64,000 nucleotides of DNA from Paramarasmius palmivorus (taxonomy: Eukaryota; Basidiomycota; Agaricomycetes; Agaricales; Marasmiaceae). Below, piece after piece: positions 1 to 10,890 of this stretch. A program made the position numbers and the translations under genes. The stretch covers positions 496,001-560,000 of the forward strand of contig JAYKXP010000006.1 of NCBI GenBank assembly GCA_037176845.1, read 5' to 3'. The notes beneath the pieces are model-generated. The model was not told the DNA's origin. It ran no database searches and worked only from the letters and a program-made list of their open reading frames with translations. How positions within the stretch are numbered: the first letter of the stretch is position 1; each line of letters begins with the position of its first letter.

Positions 1-716
1 GTTGCATCGAACGTTGAGGAGCTGTACCAAAGCGTCTTGGTTGAGACACCATTGGGTGCGTTGTCAGAACTTTTGCCGTTTCTCTCAATCTGATTGTAAA
101 TGCCATAGCTCCCTACTTCCGCGACTGTCTCACCGCTGCCGACCTTGACGACCTCAACATCGAAATCGTCCGAAACACAGTCTACAAAGCCTACCTTGAA
201 GACTTCTACAACTACTGCTCTTCCATTGGCGGTCCTACGGCGGAGGTCATGCAACGCATCCTAGCATTCGAAGCCGACAGACGGACAGTCAACATCACCA
301 TCAACTCCTTCAACACCGAGCTTTCGAAAGAACAGCGAGCAAAGCTCTTCCCTGCCATCGGACGACTTTACCCTGAAGGCAACAACCAACTCGCCCGTGC
401 AGATGACATTGACCAGGTCAGACAGGTCTGCGAGAACGTATCAGAATACCGTGGTTTCTTCTCGGAAAGCAGTTCAGGGGCTACTGCTCCTGGCGGTTCT
501 GGAGATGAGCCAACAATCATGTCACGGTTGGAAGATAGGTTCTTCCAGACAGAGGTCCATCTCAACAAACAGGCGTTCTTGCAGCAGTTCCAATACGGCG
601 TGTTCTATGCCTACATGAAGTTGAAGGAGCAGGAGATTAGGAATTTGACGTGGATTGCGGAGTGTATTGCGCAGGATGCCAGGGATAGGATACAGGATTT
701 TATACCCATTTTCTAG
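1..716 (+). CDS. VMA6: V-type proton ATPase subunit d (3' part)
   Basis: Subunit d of the V-ATPase V0 sector couples the central stalk to the proteolipid ring on vacuolar and endosomal membranes. The 5' end lies outside the window. Exons 1-55 and 109-716 join across a 53-nt intron (phase 1) and give ...[13 protein letters not shown], matching the family at that point. Conserved family stretches follow: [37 protein letters not shown], and the C-terminal block [17 protein letters not shown]. The protein ends DFIPIF, close to the usual family C-terminus. About 220 residues of the expected ~350 are visible. Identification rests on strong similarity to the known yeast Vma6 pattern. Confidence 0.95.
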
Positions 717-931
717 TTTCTCGAACACTTTATCGTCAGCTTGTAACGTCTATCATGTCTTACATATTCAATACGTTGTTTTCATTGACTACCAAGGAAA
801 GGTACATCATAGACCAAAAGTTATAATACATACAACAGATACCGTGAGTGACGTTACAATAAAAGTACAAGGAAAGCGAGTCTGGAAGCTGGTGAACAGT
901 CAGCACGTACATACAATCCATTACCGGGAAT

Positions 932-2223
932 TCAAACTTCGTCAGTCAAAGTTCTAGCTCTGGCTTTGTCATCTGAGTAATCCCAGTGAGATATGTACAC
1001 AGCGAGAGAATAAGGGAGCATACCAAGGTCATAAGATTCAGTACGCTTCAGCGTGGGCAGGACCGCCACCTTTGATGAAGCCGCCAACTTGGCCTGTGCC
1101 TTCGCTTTCTGTTTCTTCCTCCACACCAACCAGGCGATACAAATCCCTAACAAAAGAGCCAATGCCCCAACAACACCCCCGATGATTGGCTGCCAGACAG
1201 CGCTCTTCACTCGAGCCCCAGCAGGGGTTCCTGCTGAAGAAGGTACCGTAGCGTCCATGGTTGCCAGACTATCGTACGAGGCATTGTACAAGATGAAGTC
1301 GAGGCCAAGCCCGGCAGCCGATGTATCAGGGATACTGGTGATATCCATAACGAGGGTGTGCACGCCCTCAGAGAGAGAGTCGACTTGTAAGAGTTTCTTC
1401 ATGGGTATGGCACGGCCCACGTTGGACATTGGGAAGGAGACGCTGTTGGTCTCCTGGTTGTCAATGGTGTAAGAGGCGATCATGTTCTTCGTTGGTTTAT
1501 TGGACATGGAGGCGGGAATGACACCGTACACGGCTACGGAAGTACCTGGATAGAGGGATCCACGCTGAGAAGTAATCCTATTTGGATAGCAAAGGAAACA
1601 TACCTTGAAAGCTATACGTGATAGAGTCGCCGACAGTATTGCTCCAGTGAGTGGTATTGAGATAGGATTGATTCGAATAGTCGAATGCCAGTGCAGAATC
1701 GGATGTAGAAGGTTCGGTTGTCCAGTTACCCGAGTATCTTATCGCATTGTCGGTGTCATCAACAATGATGGTCTTATTCCTGAGCTGAGTAGAATCACCG
1801 GCAGTCACCGTCAAGAAATCAAAAGCAGGAAAGAGCGATTGATTTCCAAAGGCATAGGTGATACTATGCTCGCCATCTCGAAGAGTGGGAGATTGGTATT
1901 GCCCATTTGTTATTGTCGTCACTTTGAACATGGGACTGATGTCAAGCTGTACTGCAGCAGCATCAAAGCCAGCCTTTGCATGGTTGAAGATCCTGACTGA
2001 GGTTCCTATTTGAAGAGATATAAACGAGCTCAAAGAAGCAGACAGTAAGACGAGTACCATTGAAAGTATGCCTAAACCAACCCCCACCACATTGACTCCC
2101 TCGGATAGTCGTGTACGAATCATGGAGATAAGCGTTTGGGATATGCGTCTCTGGTACCACTGGACACAGGTACTCGATAGAGGGATCCCTGTCATCGACG
2201 ACGTAGGAAACGCTGGCAGACAT
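932..2223 (-). CDS. Single-pass membrane protein with two repeated extracellular domains
   Basis: Predicted 393-residue protein of a type common in mushrooms; function unknown. Exons, in coding order: 2223-2058, 2005-1604, 1545-932; both introns are phase 1 and short (52 and 58 nt). Two repeated beta-rich modules each open with a DDxD signature (VVDDRDPSIEY near residue 8 and IVDDTDNAIRY near residue 130) and contain a FxGTSVxV(F/Y) strand. The first of these is created exactly by splicing (FNG/TSVRIF). Several N-glycosylation sequons follow. A transmembrane helix (PIIGGVVGALALLLGICIAW) lies near residues 305-325, followed by a basic stop-transfer stretch and a cytoplasmic tail of about 65 residues. 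No cleavable signal peptide is visible, as in many members of this group. Confidence 0.8.
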
Positions 2224-3772
2224 GATCAGTGTCGAATGGAGCGGAACGTGGTGGTGGAAGGAGGGAATAGGAACCCGAGCATTTACATTTCGAAGCGGAT
2301 TCTTTTATGGATTCTCGGCTGAGGCCAGAGTGAGTACGGATATCAGAAGGTCACACGCAATTCTTGATCAGGACTATCGTGGCGTCATTTCTCCGTCCTT
2401 CACCACTTTTCTCAGACTTGTTCAGATCGATTCACTCGCCGCCAAGTGGATGTACATGGAATTCAGGAGCAGATATTCGTATAGATCGTACAAGGAAGGG
2501 GGCTAGGAATAAGGAAGATGTAATAGAACTTGGGCAGCCTGGCGAACACATGTTCGCCCTCGTAACTGTCGCGCATGGGAACATAAAGATACCCAGTGAA
2601 CTGTGATATGAAGAAGAGCTACAGCACGTAATGCTCTGGACCATTGAATCAAAGAACTCTGAACTATCCAAGGCTGCAATGAGGTCACCCTGTTCTGGCG
2701 CAATGACTTCTTGATATGCACGCGATCACTGTGTCTAGTAGCCAGCCCACAGCAGACATCTCAGACAGTGGTCATAGCCGTAGGTCGGTAAACCAGAGCT
2801 AGGTACCGCTACCTGAATTGAAGGGAGGTATGTAAGTAGCTGGATGTAAGTACTCGAGTCGGGCAAGTCGGGCGGGTACTCTTCCGTGCCGTGGGAAACA
2901 GTCAGGTGCTCGAGCGCTCAAGCACACACGCGTCACGCTCTGACTCTATCGGAGTCCAACGTTCCAACAAGTTACAAGGATCACTCTTTCGACTTCTCAT
3001 CACGTCCAGGCTTTCATTTGCTTTTAGATCTTGGGTTGAAAAAATAATCGATGGGTGCGTAATTTGGGTCGCGGGTTCGCAATTTCCGAAACACTGCTCA
3101 TGATTTCGTCCCTCAAAGGCGCGCTAGCCAAAAACAGGATTCTCTTCAGGATCTCTCAGCAAGTTCAAGGTTCTCATTGACGTGGAAAGTCACCTGTGCC
3201 AGGTCCAATCGCTGCTCTCTGACCGATTATCCCAGTGGTCACCATCATATCTCTACAATCAACATTCTTGTGATTTTACCATTCAGAATCTTGTGTCAAT
3301 CAGCAACTTGAATCTCTCGAACCTAACGGTCCGGCTTGGTGGCGACCTATTGGATTTTTTCAAAGAGAATCTGCTTGGCTTTTGGTCCACAACCCACTTT
3401 TGAAGCTATGAAACGGAAATCAGTCGACTCCAGTTCTTTTACTACAATCTGAAATAGTCGCCGACCTCTACATCGAGTTGAACGAATGAGGGCTTACACT
3501 ACTCGATATTCTTGAGCTGACTCTCTCGGAACCGACTTCTCACAAAGAGCTGAAGGATTCCCTGCTCCTAGAATAGCACACCTTTCATTGCACATAGAAA
3601 GGCTATGTTCGAACATATAACACCCGTCTGATTTCATTAGACTTCCTCTTGCCAGTTACCAAATATCTTACACCTTGCTTCCCTTCTTGGACGTGGTCGT
3701 GTGGTTATGGAACGCGTCGGTTCCAATGCCTGAATAATCTCAACTTTAAAAACTAACAAGAGATCCCCCAGG
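2224..3772. other. Intergenic, no gene recognised
   Basis: About 1.5 kb between a minus-strand and a plus-strand gene, so it should hold two divergent promoters. Short open frames exist (for example 2432-2671 minus and 3182-3403 plus). None has a family signature or a splice-supported extension, so none is called. Confidence 0.5.
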
Positions 3773-5387
3773 ATGATGTCCTCGCTCATTTCAGAGAACG
3801 CACTACTCTCGATGTCGGTACCAGCTTTCAACGTTCACACGACGCTTGGTGCATTGGAAATTGGTGTCCTCGTTTCAATTTGCCTCTTTGGGGTAACTTG
3901 CGGGCAACTCTACGTATACTGTACTCGATGCACGGAGGATTCAAAGTGTATCAGGATTCTGGTCGCCTCCGTGTGGTAAGTATACCCTCGCATATTCCGG
4001 GAAGAAGCTGTCTCAGGAGCAACTCCAGGTTACTCGAGATCGCACATTCACTTGCGTCTTGCCATTATCTGTACACGGTTACTATATCCGACTACGCTCA
4101 ACCAGAACGCCTCCTGGTCCCACCACTATCATTCAATGTCCTCATCCTCTTTAATGGGGTGATGGGGGCCCTGGAACATGTATGAATCTCCATGTGCTCT
4201 GTATATCCACGCTTATGAGTAGTTTCTTACAGGGCTGGTTCATCCGTCGTCTATACTTGTTCTCCAGGAAGATGACCCTCACGCTTATCTGCAGTCTTTT
4301 TGCTCTGGCTCGCGTAGGCCTCATCGCGGCCATTGTGGTGATTGCATTCCAGCGTCCCAGTCTGCCGCAGTTTATTGCACATTGGTGGTGGCTCACTGCA
4401 TCTGCGGTGATATTGGGAGCGTGCACAGACGTTCTTATCGTTGTCTTTCTCTGTTATAATCTCTGGCGGTACAAGAGAACGAATATCAGGTCTGTCCTGC
4501 CTGTCAAAGCGTTGTGCTTGATTTGACTATTTTTAATTACCAAGAATGGCGAAGGTAATCGACCGCCTGATGTTGTGTGTCATCGGTGAGTTGCCAGCGG
4601 CCATTTGAGGTTGCAGAAACAGCTCATCCGTTCATATAGAGACGGGACTTACTGGCAGGTACATATTCACGAACTGAACGCTATTGCCGAACACTCAAGG
4701 GTCCCCTAGCATTGGTGGGATCGTGCTTCTTATCTGCGTATGTATCATCTCCGAGATGCCCAGTCAACCAGAGTCTGATCTTTATTTTGAACAAGTTCTT
4801 GCTGATGCCCTTCAATTGTAAGCTCTTCAAACTCGAGCTTATCCCGTTAGGAACTCAACATGTCACTGAGCAGTCGTCTGGATTGCGGTATTCGTTGTAC
4901 TTCCACGCTGTTTGTAGCTGTTCTTGTCTCGCGTTCTTGGCTAACAACCATTGTAGTGTTCGCCAACGCTGTATTATTCTCGTAAGTCTGTCAATACAGC
5001 CTTTCTCGTGGCAACCATCCAATGATTCATTCTATTCTGCACAGGCTGAACTTCCGGCATAGACTGGCACAATTGTTCGGGGAGGTGCCCTCTCTTCCAG
5101 AGATCCGGCTTTCCAGATCCGACCGAGGTACAAATTGGGCGGATAGCGAGGGTCACTTGTCTCCCGCAACCTCCGTGCGTTCTCGCCGTATTCCCGCCTT
5201 TCTGAAGCTGATTATCATAACCCACTATCATTTGACCTTCAGCCTACCGGAGATTCTGCGTTTGGATATCGGTATCGGTATGAAGGTCCATCTATGGAAG
5301 GTCCAAGGGACATGCTGCCTCGCCATTACGAGAAGCAATATTGGCACTCTGGAGTCGTGGCTAACGTTGCGGATGAGGTCACAATGA
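3773..5387 (+). CDS. Seven-transmembrane DUF6534-type protein
   Basis: Ten exons: 3773-3975, 4029-4179, 4233-4489, 4545-4585, 4640-4658, 4710-4737, 4796-4817, 4874-4909, 4957-4981, 5045-5387. They join in frame to 374 residues. Seven hydrophobic helices are visible, including LGALEIGVLVSICLFGVTC (helix 1), SVWLLEIAHSLASCHYLYTV (2), LILFNGVMGALEHG (3), VILGACTDVLIVVFLCYNLW (5) and WIAVFVVLPRLFANAVLFSL (7). The short exons are confirmed because splicing rebuilds the family pattern DRLxxxxIETGLxxSI...MPxNFVWIAVFxVLPRLFANxLxxSLNxR. The last ~100 residues after the seventh helix are polar and poorly conserved, so the true C-terminus may use one more intron. This family is greatly expanded in mushroom genomes; ligand and function are unknown. 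Confidence 0.85.
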
Positions 5388-5710
5388 GAGAACCCTCTCG
5401 TTGCGGCCCTTGACATGTCTCTCGATCGTCCTTCGTTTACCCGCTGTGAAACATCCTTTATTATAGACTCCCGAATGAATTTACAGCTCTGGAAATAAGT
5501 GTAGGGTACACCGAGGACATTGGTAGTTACACCAAGTAATAGCTGGTTGTACGCCTCGTGCTGGATTACACGCCGTTGCCCGCATTGGGTGCGGGTAGAG
5601 AAACATGTCAGTGGCCAAGGGCATCGATCAAATAGGAAATTAGCATCGGGGAATCATCATCATCAATGCATAACGGGATAAAAGCCCAAGAATAGCCCCT
5701 GAATCGCCCA

Positions 5711-5717
5711 TATAAAG
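5711..5717 (+). promoter_or_regulatory. TATA-like box
   Basis: TATAAAG lies 39 bp before the ATG at 5756, a spacing also seen at several other genes in this window (40771, 43436, and the minus-strand boxes at 19973 and 27877). Confidence 0.5.
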
Positions 5718-5755
5718 CCCTCGGGTTTCTGTAGTGCCTTACCTCCCTAGTCGCC

Positions 5756-6583
5756 ATGTTTCTCCTCTCGTACCTTATTCCTTCCTTGTTTTTCACTCTT
5801 TCATGGGCCATGGTCGTCCCCGTCGGTCGCACAGGCGCCGTCTACATGACCACCCAGGACCACCCAGACTACCTACCACCATCGTTCGACGTTTCAGAAA
5901 GTGGAAGTCCCTGGCCATGCCATCACGATGAAGGTCACATACAGTACATGTGCAAGGTTTCCCGTACAGGGCAGAGGGATTTGGAGATGTCTATCGATGC
6001 TGATAACAGGTATGCTCGGTCGGAACTTGCCACTGAGTCACTATGACTGACTAAATGACATCTTGTGTGTAGGAATCTTGCATGGCTTACACGCAGTGCC
6101 GATGGGATGCGACTTGACGAATATGGACCCGAAGAAAGGAAAGTCATCGAAGGTGAGTCTTCCACAAGACCATTCCATGTTTCCCGCCTGGCAACAATTG
6201 CTGATTTTTCGGTCCGTTTGGCAGATTACCTGAGTCTAGCGAGTACCCCACGCATTCGAGGGAGTTCACATGAATTTGCCCCGCTGTCTGCCCGCGATAC
6301 CCTGGTAACATGCAGACTCCTATCGAAGGAGGAGCATGCGGACGACCATTCATTCCTACACAAAAAATACGGCTTTATCCATCTCATCGACGTTCTCAGC
6401 ATTATGAGTGTAGTTGGTCTGGCGCTGGCCGCCTCCGCTATCGCCGCGATCCTTGGGAAGAATGGTGACAAGCATCCAGCAGCCAATGTCCACACAGAGG
6501 AAGTTCACAAGCGCACGAGGATTGTCCTCGGTCGCAACAGTATCCATTTCCACGACGGTAACGATTCGAAAAGAAACCAATGA
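5756..6583 (+). CDS. Secreted or membrane-anchored protein of unknown function
   Basis: Exons 5756-6009, 6073-6152 and 6225-6583 give 230 residues. The first ~18 residues (MFLLSYLIPSLFFTLSWA) look like a signal peptide. A hydrophobic helix (IMSVVGLALAASAIAAILG) sits around residues 165-185, so the protein is probably a type I membrane protein with a short basic cytosolic tail. Two cysteines in the ectodomain (PWPCHH and YMCKV) could form a disulfide. I do not recognise the family. The second intron (6153-6224) is exactly 72 nt with no in-frame stop, so its retention would add 24 residues without breaking the frame. Confidence 0.65.
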
Positions 6584-6876
6584 TTGAAGGTTCTAAACTG
6601 GGATATGAAGTGTAGGATTAATTTGTATATTGCTGTAAATTAGCTGCATCACTACCATTGTATTATGTATTACAACACACGCACTGCTTTGCTTGCACTT
6701 TGCTTGCCATTTAATCGAAGTCTTGTGCTTGCAGGCTTGGGATGAGCATAGAGGACGTCGAAGACAACTTGGTTGTTGACTGCAATGCTTGTTGTTGCTT
6801 GGCAAAGGCTTCGCGAATTGCCTACGGAGCGAGCGGCACTTCAACCGGCAATTTTTTATTTTCGAATCTCTCCTCT

Positions 6877-7446
6877 CACTGCAGTGGTTCGTTCCTGTTT
6901 CCGCAGAAACAGGACCCAATAAAAATGATGGCGGATTTCCTGGTAAATATTTTTTATCTTTGATGACGGAAAAATAGCATGTTTGAGGCGAAAATATCTA
7001 GCAAAAAAGGGAAATATTTGTCGCGTGGCTGTCAATGAAAACGATGTATATTTTGGACACATGATAGTATAAATATGGCAGGGAACAACGCAAGATATTT
7101 TCAGCGTCTCCGATTCACTCTGTGGGCCGCAAACAGGCATCAAATCCCACAGAAACAATCATCAACAAAGACGCTTTGTATCCGGTAGGCGCCCAAGGAT
7201 TCTTGATCTTTCACCGCCATTCGGGACTCCAAAAGACGAAAAATCTTTGCTCGGTAAGTAGTTACATCTTTGTCCGCATAGATTATTCATTGTTCTAGCA
7301 CAAAGACTTGAAATATTTGCGCCCAGATGCAAATCATATTTGCAACGCGCTTGGCACCCGCATGTAAAGATGTAAGATATTTGCCATGCCCATTGTAACG
7401 TCTGTAATGGGCGCAGAGCATCAACCCCATTAAAACTCAGTCTAGC
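6877..7446 (+). repeat. Dispersed ~570-bp repeat, copy 1
   Basis: This stretch is nearly identical, in inverted orientation, to 48379-48953. The homologous core runs from the palindrome CACTGCAGTG (6877) to about 7412 (536 bp against 535 bp in the other copy), with weaker similarity to about 7446. The sequence is rich in AAATATTT-like motifs and carries an 8-bp-stem hairpin CCTGTTTC/CGCA/GAAACAGG at about 6894-6913. No long open frame has a recognisable domain. I see no terminal inverted repeats or target-site duplication, so the transposon class is unknown; it is probably a non-autonomous mobile element. Confidence 0.85.
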
Positions 7447-7654
7447 ACTAACCCAGTTTCTCGAGCCCCTTGTAGTGAAATGGTTTGTCCGCTACATTAG
7501 TAAATTGAAGGCCGTAGAATAGGGCACCGAAATTCAACAGCAGGGCTTGGTTCGTGGGCCACCTTTTGACAATAATCTCCGGGATCCTATATATGTCAAG
7601 GCGAACGACGGATTAACAAGAAAGACAGCTCACTTCAAACGATACTCACAAACA

Positions 7655-8020
7655 ATGGATTTGCAGGTGACTAGCCCTCTAGATTACAATATTCATCCCA
7701 ATACTAACTTGAGTATGCAGACCACTCGAATGAAAGTACTGGAAACGAGAATCCAGGATAGGGAGAAAAGGATTGAGATCCTAGAAGCACGCCTGAAGAC
7801 CATCGCAGATGACAATCTCATTCTGGAAGAAAGGAACAAGGCGCTGTTGAACAGCCTTCGGGCTTTCGAGCAAAGTGCGGAGATAGCGATGCTTGCGCTA
7901 TCACAGACTCGCCTGTGGAAAGAAAAGGTGAGAGCGTCCCAGAATTCCGTTTTGAATGCTACTTGCTCAAGCGCTCATTTTTCACCCTTACAGACTCCCA
8001 GAGGACCGTCAAGGTTCTAG
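7655..8020 (+). CDS. Small coiled-coil protein
   Basis: Exons 7655-7666 (MDLQ only), 7721-7927 and 7994-8020 give 81 residues. Both introns are phase 0 with GTGACT/GTGAGA donors. Almost the whole protein is a predicted heptad-rich helix (KVLETRIQDREKRIEILEAR ... AEIAMLALSQTRLWKEK), ending in a short basic Pro/Arg tail. An unspliced frame from 7547 is also open throughout, so the start and first intron are uncertain. The gene lies about 200 bp from the repeat at 6877-7446. Family unknown; it resembles the other orphan coiled-coil genes of this region in build rather than in clear sequence. Confidence 0.5.
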   Translation: MDLQVTSPLDYNIHPNTNLSMQTTRMKVLETRIQDREKRIEILEARLKTIADDNLILEERNKALLNSLRAFEQSAEIAMLALSQTRLWKEKVRASQNSVLNATCSSAHFSPLQTPRGPSRF

Positions 8021-8720
8021 TTTATAAGTGCTGTAAACTAGTAGCTACTGAATGGTTTTAGTATATTTGCCTTTGAGTCGAGCGGGCGACTTTGAAATCT
8101 GAGAATGTAGTCCATATAACATAGCACGTAACTAGGAACTGAATTCTAAATGCTATCTACCAAGCAAATTTCTGAAATCAATTTGAATCTCTTAATCTCG
8201 CGATGTTTGCAGCTACACGGACGCTATAGAGACGAAGGACGCTATGAGATGGAGTGAGATTAATATTAGAGACGGCTAGGCGCCAATCAACAGAGGGCGC
8301 TCGGCCAGCTGCTTGATGACCGGACTCAAACACATGTTCAATCGCGCGTCCTTAGCTTCCTTCCTGCAATCACCAATCGAGTATGTGTTGGAGGGCTCGT
8401 TGTGAGCCAGGTATGTCACCGAATGCGATTTCTTTGTTCTTCCTCTAATCTGAAGCCATCTCACGGGGGCTACTCTGGCTGGACGACAGACAAAGGTTTG
8501 AACCACAAAGAACATTCCTGGGCTTATAATGTGCGTCATTATTCAACGCACTATAATGCATATCCTGATTTTCTTATTCAATACTCTATAATGCATATCC
8601 CTATTCCCTTTGTCGAATAGGTCTACGTATTCGCTCGCCTTCAAGATACCTTATTTAACGCTGCTCATCAAGTCCCCTCGACCAACATCCTCTTCGACCA
8701 GCAGCATCCTCTCCAACCTC
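8021..8720. other. Intergenic with a short local duplication
   Basis: No convincing gene. Around 8545-8605 the phrase CTATAATGCATATCC occurs twice about 40 bp apart. A minus-strand frame at 8276-8539 has no recognisable feature. Confidence 0.4.
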
Positions 8721-9757
8721 ATGGACAAAGACAATAGCCCTTACCGCTCCTCCGCCGTTCCTTCTTTACCTCGCAGCCCCATGCGTCTTCGGTCAGCGAG
8801 CGGTTCATCCCGGCAGGTCCGGCTACCCGTCGTAGAAATATCCTCCGACTCCGACGAGGAATCCTCCCCGAACAAGGTTTCAAACCCAGCAGGAAGCAGT
8901 GCCAGTAGCACAAACTCGGAGTCTGGCAACGACGAGATACGGCGTTTGAAAGAGGTGAGTGAAACTTACGCGCTGATAATGAAGGCCGATCGCTGAACCA
9001 CTCTAGGCTATCGCTTCCCTCAGTCTTAAATGCGTCGAGGCAGATAGGAGACGTGAAGAAGCGGAGAAAGCTAGGGAAGAGTCAGACACAATGCGGACAG
9101 CAATTGAACAGCGAGAGCGAGAGAAAGAACTGGAACTTACTAAAGTGAAGGCCGATTACGCTCAGCTAGCGTCTTGTAATCTGGTAAGTCATCTCAAATT
9201 TAAATTACCAGATCCAATGTATTTAGATCTATGATAGGACATGTCGAAGATCGAGACTCACTTGACTTGTGGAATCTGCAGTGATTTCATATTGGTTCCT
9301 TGGGGGTAAGTCTCGGCCTGATTCTGCTATTTACCCATACTGATACACAATCAACAGTCTACCTAATTGCGGTCATGTTTTCTGTGCAAAATGCCTCCAC
9401 ACATGGCTCAAGACGACACTGGAAAAGTTCAGGGAGACTCGTCCCAACTACTGCCCCCGAGAGTTTACTCTGCATTTCCTCACCCGCAACGAGCGCTTGA
9501 AAATCCTCGATGCTCGCATGGCCCACCAGGTGATTGCCATTCTTCGGCCTCGAGAAACTGTGCATCCCGAGTACACCTGTCCCTGTTGTCGTGTGCCTAT
9601 TCGTGCCCGACCCGTGGTCACTGTCAACTTGAAGGGTATTGCAGCGGAAGTAGCTATTGCCAAAGATCTCCCGCCAGCTGCCCCGGAAGAAGAAGCACAG
9701 GTTTTTTGGTCATACTTTTGGCCTTCTGTAAGCCCATGGAGGCAGATTACATTGTGA
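8721..9757 (+). CDS. RING-finger protein, probable E3 ubiquitin ligase
   Basis: Exons 8721-8954, 9007-9183, 9238-9305 and 9358-9757 give 292 residues. The N-terminal ~80 residues are Ser/Pro-rich and disordered, followed by a charged coiled coil (residues ~80-135, RRREEAEKAREESDTM). A C3HC4 RING follows: CGIC, then PNCGHVFCAKCLHTW, assembled across the intron at 9306-9357, with the last pair as CPCC after a long insert of about 80 residues. Such N-terminal coiled coil plus RING proteins are common in mushrooms and would transfer ubiquitin with an E2 partner; the substrate is unknown. The final ~20 residues are uncertain because a possible donor (GTAAGC) lies just before the stop. Confidence 0.75.
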
Positions 9758-10101
9758 GCCCTTTATTTCCATTACATGTATAGATTTCAGAAGCAATATT
9801 CCTCTTTACCCCGCTAAACGTTTTCTGTAACGATGTCCTGTATGTAGATACTACCTAAATCGAAGAGCTACTTGTGTTGAAGTTTTTCATGTATCTGAGT
9901 CCACATACAGCTTGGTCCGAATCCTGTAAGCTTCAAGCGGAGGCTATCGATGTAAGAGCAGGTGTCTACTTAGCCGCTAGTCGCGCAGCCCGAAGTCACA
10001 GGTCAAAGTAACGAACGTCCAATGTTGATAAGAGTCACGACGTAAAGATACGGCAAATTTCGTCGTAGAGTACAATCAAGAGTTACAACAAATTTAGATC
10101 A
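9758..10101. other. Intergenic between convergent genes
   Basis: Holds the 3' ends of the RING gene and of the minus-strand gene at 10102. No further gene is seen. Confidence 0.5.
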
Positions 10102-10645
10102 TCAAACAACTCTCGGGCCCCACTTCCGTTCCAGTTCCTTGTTTATCACCCTTGTACACCCTTCCACAAACCACCAAATCAAGTCTTCAGTGTAATCGAG
10201 CAGAAAGATCTCGCGATGATGAACGTGACCTAGCAAAAAATTAGAACCTGTAAGTGCACGGGCTGGGCTAAGACGTACACCCGATGCACATGCAATTCGT
10301 CCTTGTCCCCAAAATCTCCAACAAGAGATGCATGGTACACTCTAGGCGCATATGAGAACATGTTGTAGGGCTGTGAAACTGCTCACCTGTTTTATGGCTA
10401 TAGGACACACGAACCGAACCCACTAGGCGAACATTGGCTTTGCACTCCGTTACAATCTCTCCAATCCGCCTTGTCACGTCATTCGTACGACCGACTTTGT
10501 AGCGAATGCCGAGGGCTGGATGTTGCGGCCAGGAAATAGCGAAGCAGTAGATGTAGCCCGGACTGTCGTTGTCTTCTATCGGTTGACGAAGATCGTTGTC
10601 GATGACTCTATAGATTTCCCAACTCTCCTCCAATGTCGCAGGCAT
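10102..10645 (-). CDS. GIY-YIG-like (T5orf172/DUF1766-type) protein
   Basis: Exons, in coding order: 10645-10387, 10341-10279, 10229-10102; 149 residues. The pattern matches the family found in fungi and phages: GYIYCF (GIY part), YKVGRTNDVTRRIGE (the YIG-like strand and the conserved Arg), then SHKTECTMHLLLE, a cysteine cluster and HHREIF close to the C-terminus. Splicing is needed to build both HKT/E and the Cys-rich segment CMCIGCHVHHREIF, which supports the model. The fold belongs to the GIY-YIG endonuclease superfamily, but fungal members are uncharacterised and nuclease activity is not shown. At 149 residues it is little more than the domain itself. Confidence 0.75.
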
Positions 10646-10694
10646 GGTGTAGAAGAGCAGGCGCTATCGAAACCGAATGTCGAATAACGTTGAC

Positions 10695-10890
10695 TGCGTT
10701 AAATCAAGGAGAAAAGGTCAAATAAAGGTTAGATAGAAGGAAATCACACTCACCTAGATGAGAGAAGGTCTAAAAGACCATAGGACTGTAGTACACAATG
10801 TTTGCTGCGTGAAATCAAGGAGAAAGGGTCAGATGAAGGTCAAATGGAAGAAAATCGCACTCACTTAGATAGGAGAAGGACGAAAGGACT
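10695..10890. repeat. Two-copy tandem duplication upstream of the GIY-YIG-like gene
   Basis: 10695-10780 and 10806-10890 are diverged copies of one ~85-bp unit (TGCGT.AAATCAAGGAGAAA... and so on). On the minus strand each unit contains CTAGGTGAGT or CTAAGTGAGT, a good splice-donor-like site, so the duplication may affect 5'-UTR splicing of the gene starting at 10645. Confidence 0.6.

Noticed and set aside
1053..1472. Plus-strand 139-codon frame
   Set aside because: Antisense to the membrane-protein exon with its transmembrane helix and conserved repeat motifs.
2224..3772. Small open frames in the 1.5-kb gap
   Set aside because: No domain, no codon pattern and no splice-consistent partner; lengths are within chance expectation.
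6877..7446. Classification of the repeat as a Helitron or a TIR-type MITE
   Set aside because: A hairpin near one end hints at Helitrons, but no TC start, CTRR end or A/T insertion site fits. No terminal inverted repeats or target-site duplications were seen either.
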